From: Symsagittifera roscoffensis
Taxonomy: Eukaryota > Xenacoelomorpha > Acoela > Convolutidae
Direction of reading: 5' to 3'
Length of the DNA: 64,000 bases
NCBI RefSeq assembly: GCF_963678635.1
Contig: NC_087066.1
Location: forward strand, 47,157,129 to 47,221,128
Shown here: positions 60,837 through 64,000 of the stretch, one piece after another
Numbering within the stretch: position 1 is the first letter of the stretch
Layout: every line of letters begins with the position of its first letter
The notes under the pieces: generated by a model
Seen by the model: only the letters and a program-made list of their open reading frames with translations
Database searches by the model: none
Told to the model about the DNA's origin: nothing
Made by a program: the position numbers and the translations under genes

Positions 60837-62691
60837 CTTCTTTGACTCAAGAAAAATAGTTGTTTTACTTCTTTAAGAGAATTTCGTCCCTTTTTGACCG
60901 CTGATTCGCTATCTATCTTTCGGATCTCTTTAACTATCCCCCCCTCGTTGCAAAATGGGGGAGAGATTCGTTTTTAGCATCATAATTCACATATGCTTAA
61001 ATTTTGAATTATTTCTTATGAATTAAATTTTGAACTATAGGGGTGGCGATTCGTTACTAGGTACCCTAGGGGGAAATAGTTGAAGAGATCCTATCTTTTA
61101 ATAGAAGACGAGCACTAACATTAAGAGGATCTTCTTTAAGATATTCTGTTTATTTTTGTTTCACTCAGCTGATAGTTTTTGAAGCAAAATTGTATATTTG
61201 TATAATTGGCTTTTTTATTAACACAATTAAAAAAAAAACTTATTTCAATTTTTAACATCGTATTCAGAAAGAAACAAAACAGTTCACACCAAAGCAAAGC
61301 CCTGAATGTCTGACTGCCCTTTCAATTACTGTCTCGGTTAGTTCTGCTGAAGGTACATTTGCGTTTTTTGGTGCAAGAAACGTTGATCATCATAGAAAAT
61401 CCTCTAGAGCACTCGTAAAACTGTCCAGTTTGGTCACATTGACCATTTTCGAATTTCATTTAAAATATGCGCATGTGAAAAATCTTTTCACATCTGAACT
61501 TGGAGCATCGATATCTTTCTTCCTCAAAAAGGTTCCGTTGAACACTATTAATTCGATCGCCAAATTTTGTCTGTATAGAAAACTCCGAGCATTAGTATTC
61601 CGTTATTTTCTTGGAAACTCCGAACAATAACTTCAATCATTTTTTCAGATGAAGTGGTTTTTAGCGAGTTTAATGATGGATTTTTGATAATCACGTTAAA
61701 TTATAGGAAACAATTTTCATGAAATCTAAGACATCCATTTGAAATGAGCCAGGGAAATAATGAGCTGCTTCAATTGTCAACCTGAAAATCCGGTTTAATT
61801 ACGTGCAGTCGATTTAATTTGTCTACAAAAAAGATTGTTCTTATTGGTTTGTGTCTAGAAGGTGTCAAACAGATTCATGATGTTCTGGTTCTTTTGAACA
61901 ACTTGTGAGCATGTAGTCCAGAGTCATCGATTTATAACCTTGACGTTGAAGTTGGATCGTACTTTTAAAAAAAAAAAGATGAAAGAAAAGTCAAATCACC
62001 TTTCGCTGTGTGATAATTCCTCCCGCCCCATTCACCCCAAGTCGCGTCGTCAATCCTGGTCTCAGAAACCCCCATATGCGAATTGAAAAAATCTCTCTCC
62101 ACTAATGGGCTACAATAAAACCATTTTTCAAATAAATCTCCATTTCTGCCAAAATTTTCGAGCATCCCTGTATAAACAAACGATTTATGAGGGTGTTAAT
62201 TACCTTTCAGAAATATTTCCTTCTTTCTAATTACAAAATGCGCGGCTTGATAAATCCTTTGAATCTACATATTAATCCCTAGCTCTTCCCTTTTTATGCC
62301 CTCTATAATTTGATTTTGGCCTTCTAGACAGATTGCTAGCCTAGTGCTTAGCTTTTAAATCACTCCAATTGAAAGACTTCAAAAAAGAGCCTGAATTAAC
62401 AGTGAATTATATATATATATTTATATACATCGAATGAAAATTACAAAAAAATTTCTTTCCATTTCATCAAAAAATTATCTTTGAATTTTTAAAATCTGAT
62501 TTATAAATTTGATTTTATAAAGAACAATTTGATTTCAAACTTTAACAACATTTTTGAAAAAAAAACTCAATACAAGGAACCTCTTTAAAAACTATTGACA
62601 CGGTGTTAAGATACTTTTATTTTCGATCAAAAAAGATAGTAAACTCTCGAAACCATTAACTTTTATCAAAATTTAACTAATCTAGGCGAAG
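60837..62691. other. Unassigned downstream sequence
   Basis: A degraded hairpin block (AAAGCAAAGCCCTGAATG) at ~61294 and a short (AT)n tract at ~62409. Nothing else supported. Confidence 0.35.
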
Positions 62692-62901
62692 ATGGATTAT
62701 GACACCTATTACAAGTGCGTTCCACAGCAGGATCAAAAGACCACAAAACCCCCGTTAAAATTTCACCCGAAGGGAGATGCTACTAAATCGCCCTCAAATG
62801 GCCATAAAAACTGCGTCCCGTTGCTGCAAATTTTACCTAAGATACCACTTAAATTAATTCCTCAACTCTTGAAAGATGCCACTCGATTATCGATTGGATA
62901 A
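62692..62901 (+). CDS. Weak uncharacterised ORF
   Basis: 69 codons starting MDYDTYYKCVPQQDQ, with K/P/S content slightly unlike its surroundings. In another frame just after it, LDYRLDNCYKWKL echoes the start, which suggests a small internal duplication. I recognise no family. It may be chance; both pieces could also be exons of an unrelated gene. Confidence 0.13.
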   Translation: MDYDTYYKCVPQQDQKTTKPPLKFHPKGDATKSPSNGHKNCVPLLQILPKIPLKLIPQLLKDATRLSIG

Positions 62902-64000
62902 CTGTTACAAGTGGAAATTGAGTTGTAATAAAAATCAATCTCCAATTCACTTAGAGGATTTTAAAATTCTGACGATCTGTGATATGATGAAAAAAATGAT
63001 TAAAGTAGCATTCAGAATAATTGAACTCGGGGAAAATTAAAATTGAGCTTCATTATTTAAAAAACAAAAAAAAAATAAAAGTTTTTTTTCAAAAATAAAG
63101 CCTTTCCTGAATACCTCTCGCCCGGGTTTGAGTTCCAGAAATTGGATTTTAACTTATATATAATTATTTAATTAAATAACTAATTAATATATTAAGGAGT
63201 GAATCCCGGTATTTGCATTATCCATTTAGCATCTGCCCAGGGATTAGATTTGGAGTTTCCGGGATTCATTTTATGAGTGCACTTTAATCCACCCCTTATC
63301 GATCAAGATCATCGATAGACGGTCAAGTTTTGTTGTGAAAGATGCTCATATTGATTTCGGGTAATTCAGTTTATCGGGGCTCAAGTATTCGCAGCTGAAC
63401 ATATGTTTATACCAACGCTAAAATCAAGCCAGAATAAAACCGCGTCACCTGAAATCGGAGAGAAATCAAGAAAACTTCATTCGAAATGATATTCAGACAT
63501 TTCAGCTGAATCGAATTCAAGACAACGCTAGACAGCGAGGCTTTGAAACAAAAATGAGAGCGGCTTCAAAATCTCGTCAAAATAATTGTAAAACAACAAT
63601 TGGCATGGCATCATTTCAAAGAAACTTCATATTTGCTTAAAATTTGAAGTAAAAAAAAAACAAATCAAAATTTAACTTTTGATTGTTGAGAAAGTTGAGC
63701 AATTTAAATCCTCTGCATTATTTAAAATGAGTTCAAATTAATGTGAACAAATTTTCTACTGTGAAAAATCTTTTTTGGTTCTGTCGAAATGTTGATCCGT
63801 CTTTTCAGAGGTGGATCAAAGAGTGAGAAGACAGAGAATGAAAATGTCTCGAGGCTGCGAAGGGGGGCGGGGTTGTTAGCAGGAGGGCAGGGTCTTTTTG
63901 GGCGTGTTTTGTTTTTGTCATTGTTGCCACACATTATCTAAAGAGGCTGTAATTGATACCCAATCCTAACTGAACTTCTGTAGTTAATTTTCCAAGTTAA
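62902..64000. other. Window end, no recognised feature
   Basis: A+T-rich sequence with poly-A tracts; no splice-consistent coding segment found. Confidence 0.4.

Overview
The window is about two thirds A+T. It is a stretch of animal nuclear genome dominated by one large, intron-rich gene on the + strand. The organism is most likely a non-vertebrate metazoan. The introns hold BEL/Pao LTR retrotransposons (known only from animals), non-LTR relics, tRNA-derived SINE-like elements and many short DNA-element copies. I cannot name a phylum or species from sequence alone. The gene is recognisable as RPGR (retinitis pigmentosa GTPase regulator, a ciliary RCC1-propeller protein). Its 5' coding exon(s) lie left of the window. 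I can trace 28 exons from 149 to a stop codon at 49425-49427, all joined in one consistent frame, counting eight 15-nt microexons and one tentative 33-nt exon. Together they encode about 1092 residues. Residue numbers below count from the first codon in the window. Layout: 149-13305 (exons 1-8) encode the RCC1 propeller, with six GxxxxG(Q/K)L turns and seven (C/L)GxxH turns. 13039-15750 (exons 8-10) encode an S/T/P-rich linker running into acidic and lysine-rich sequence. 22413-47158 (exons 11-26) encode a K/D/E-rich low-complexity tail comparable in position to the vertebrate ORF15 region, but cut into many exons that all begin and end in phase 1. 49053-49427 (exons 27-28) encode a short basic C-terminus. 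The unusual feature of the gene is a 3.76-kb tandem array at 31232-34989. It carries eight identical 15-nt microexons, each with intact splice signals, spaced alternately 491 and 465 bp apart. If spliced together they would add a pentapeptide repeat of variable length (A/T-DESK). The introns carry most of the mobile DNA. A degenerate LINE lies at 705-2430 and an ORF1/endonuclease LINE fragment lies on the - strand at 16917-18654. A BEL/Pao relic on the + strand occupies about 25600-27890. A BEL/Pao element on the - strand with both LTRs and a target-site duplication occupies 36769-45384, and is inserted inside a tRNA-derived element. At least 13 copies of a ~400-bp element (family M), several copies of two tRNA-related elements (S1 and S2), hAT-like MITE relics and three further tandem arrays fill much of the rest. 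Downstream of the gene (49428-64000) I see only repeats, hairpins and A+T-rich sequence, with one weak uncharacterised ORF at 62692. Nothing bacterial or viral-genome-like is present.
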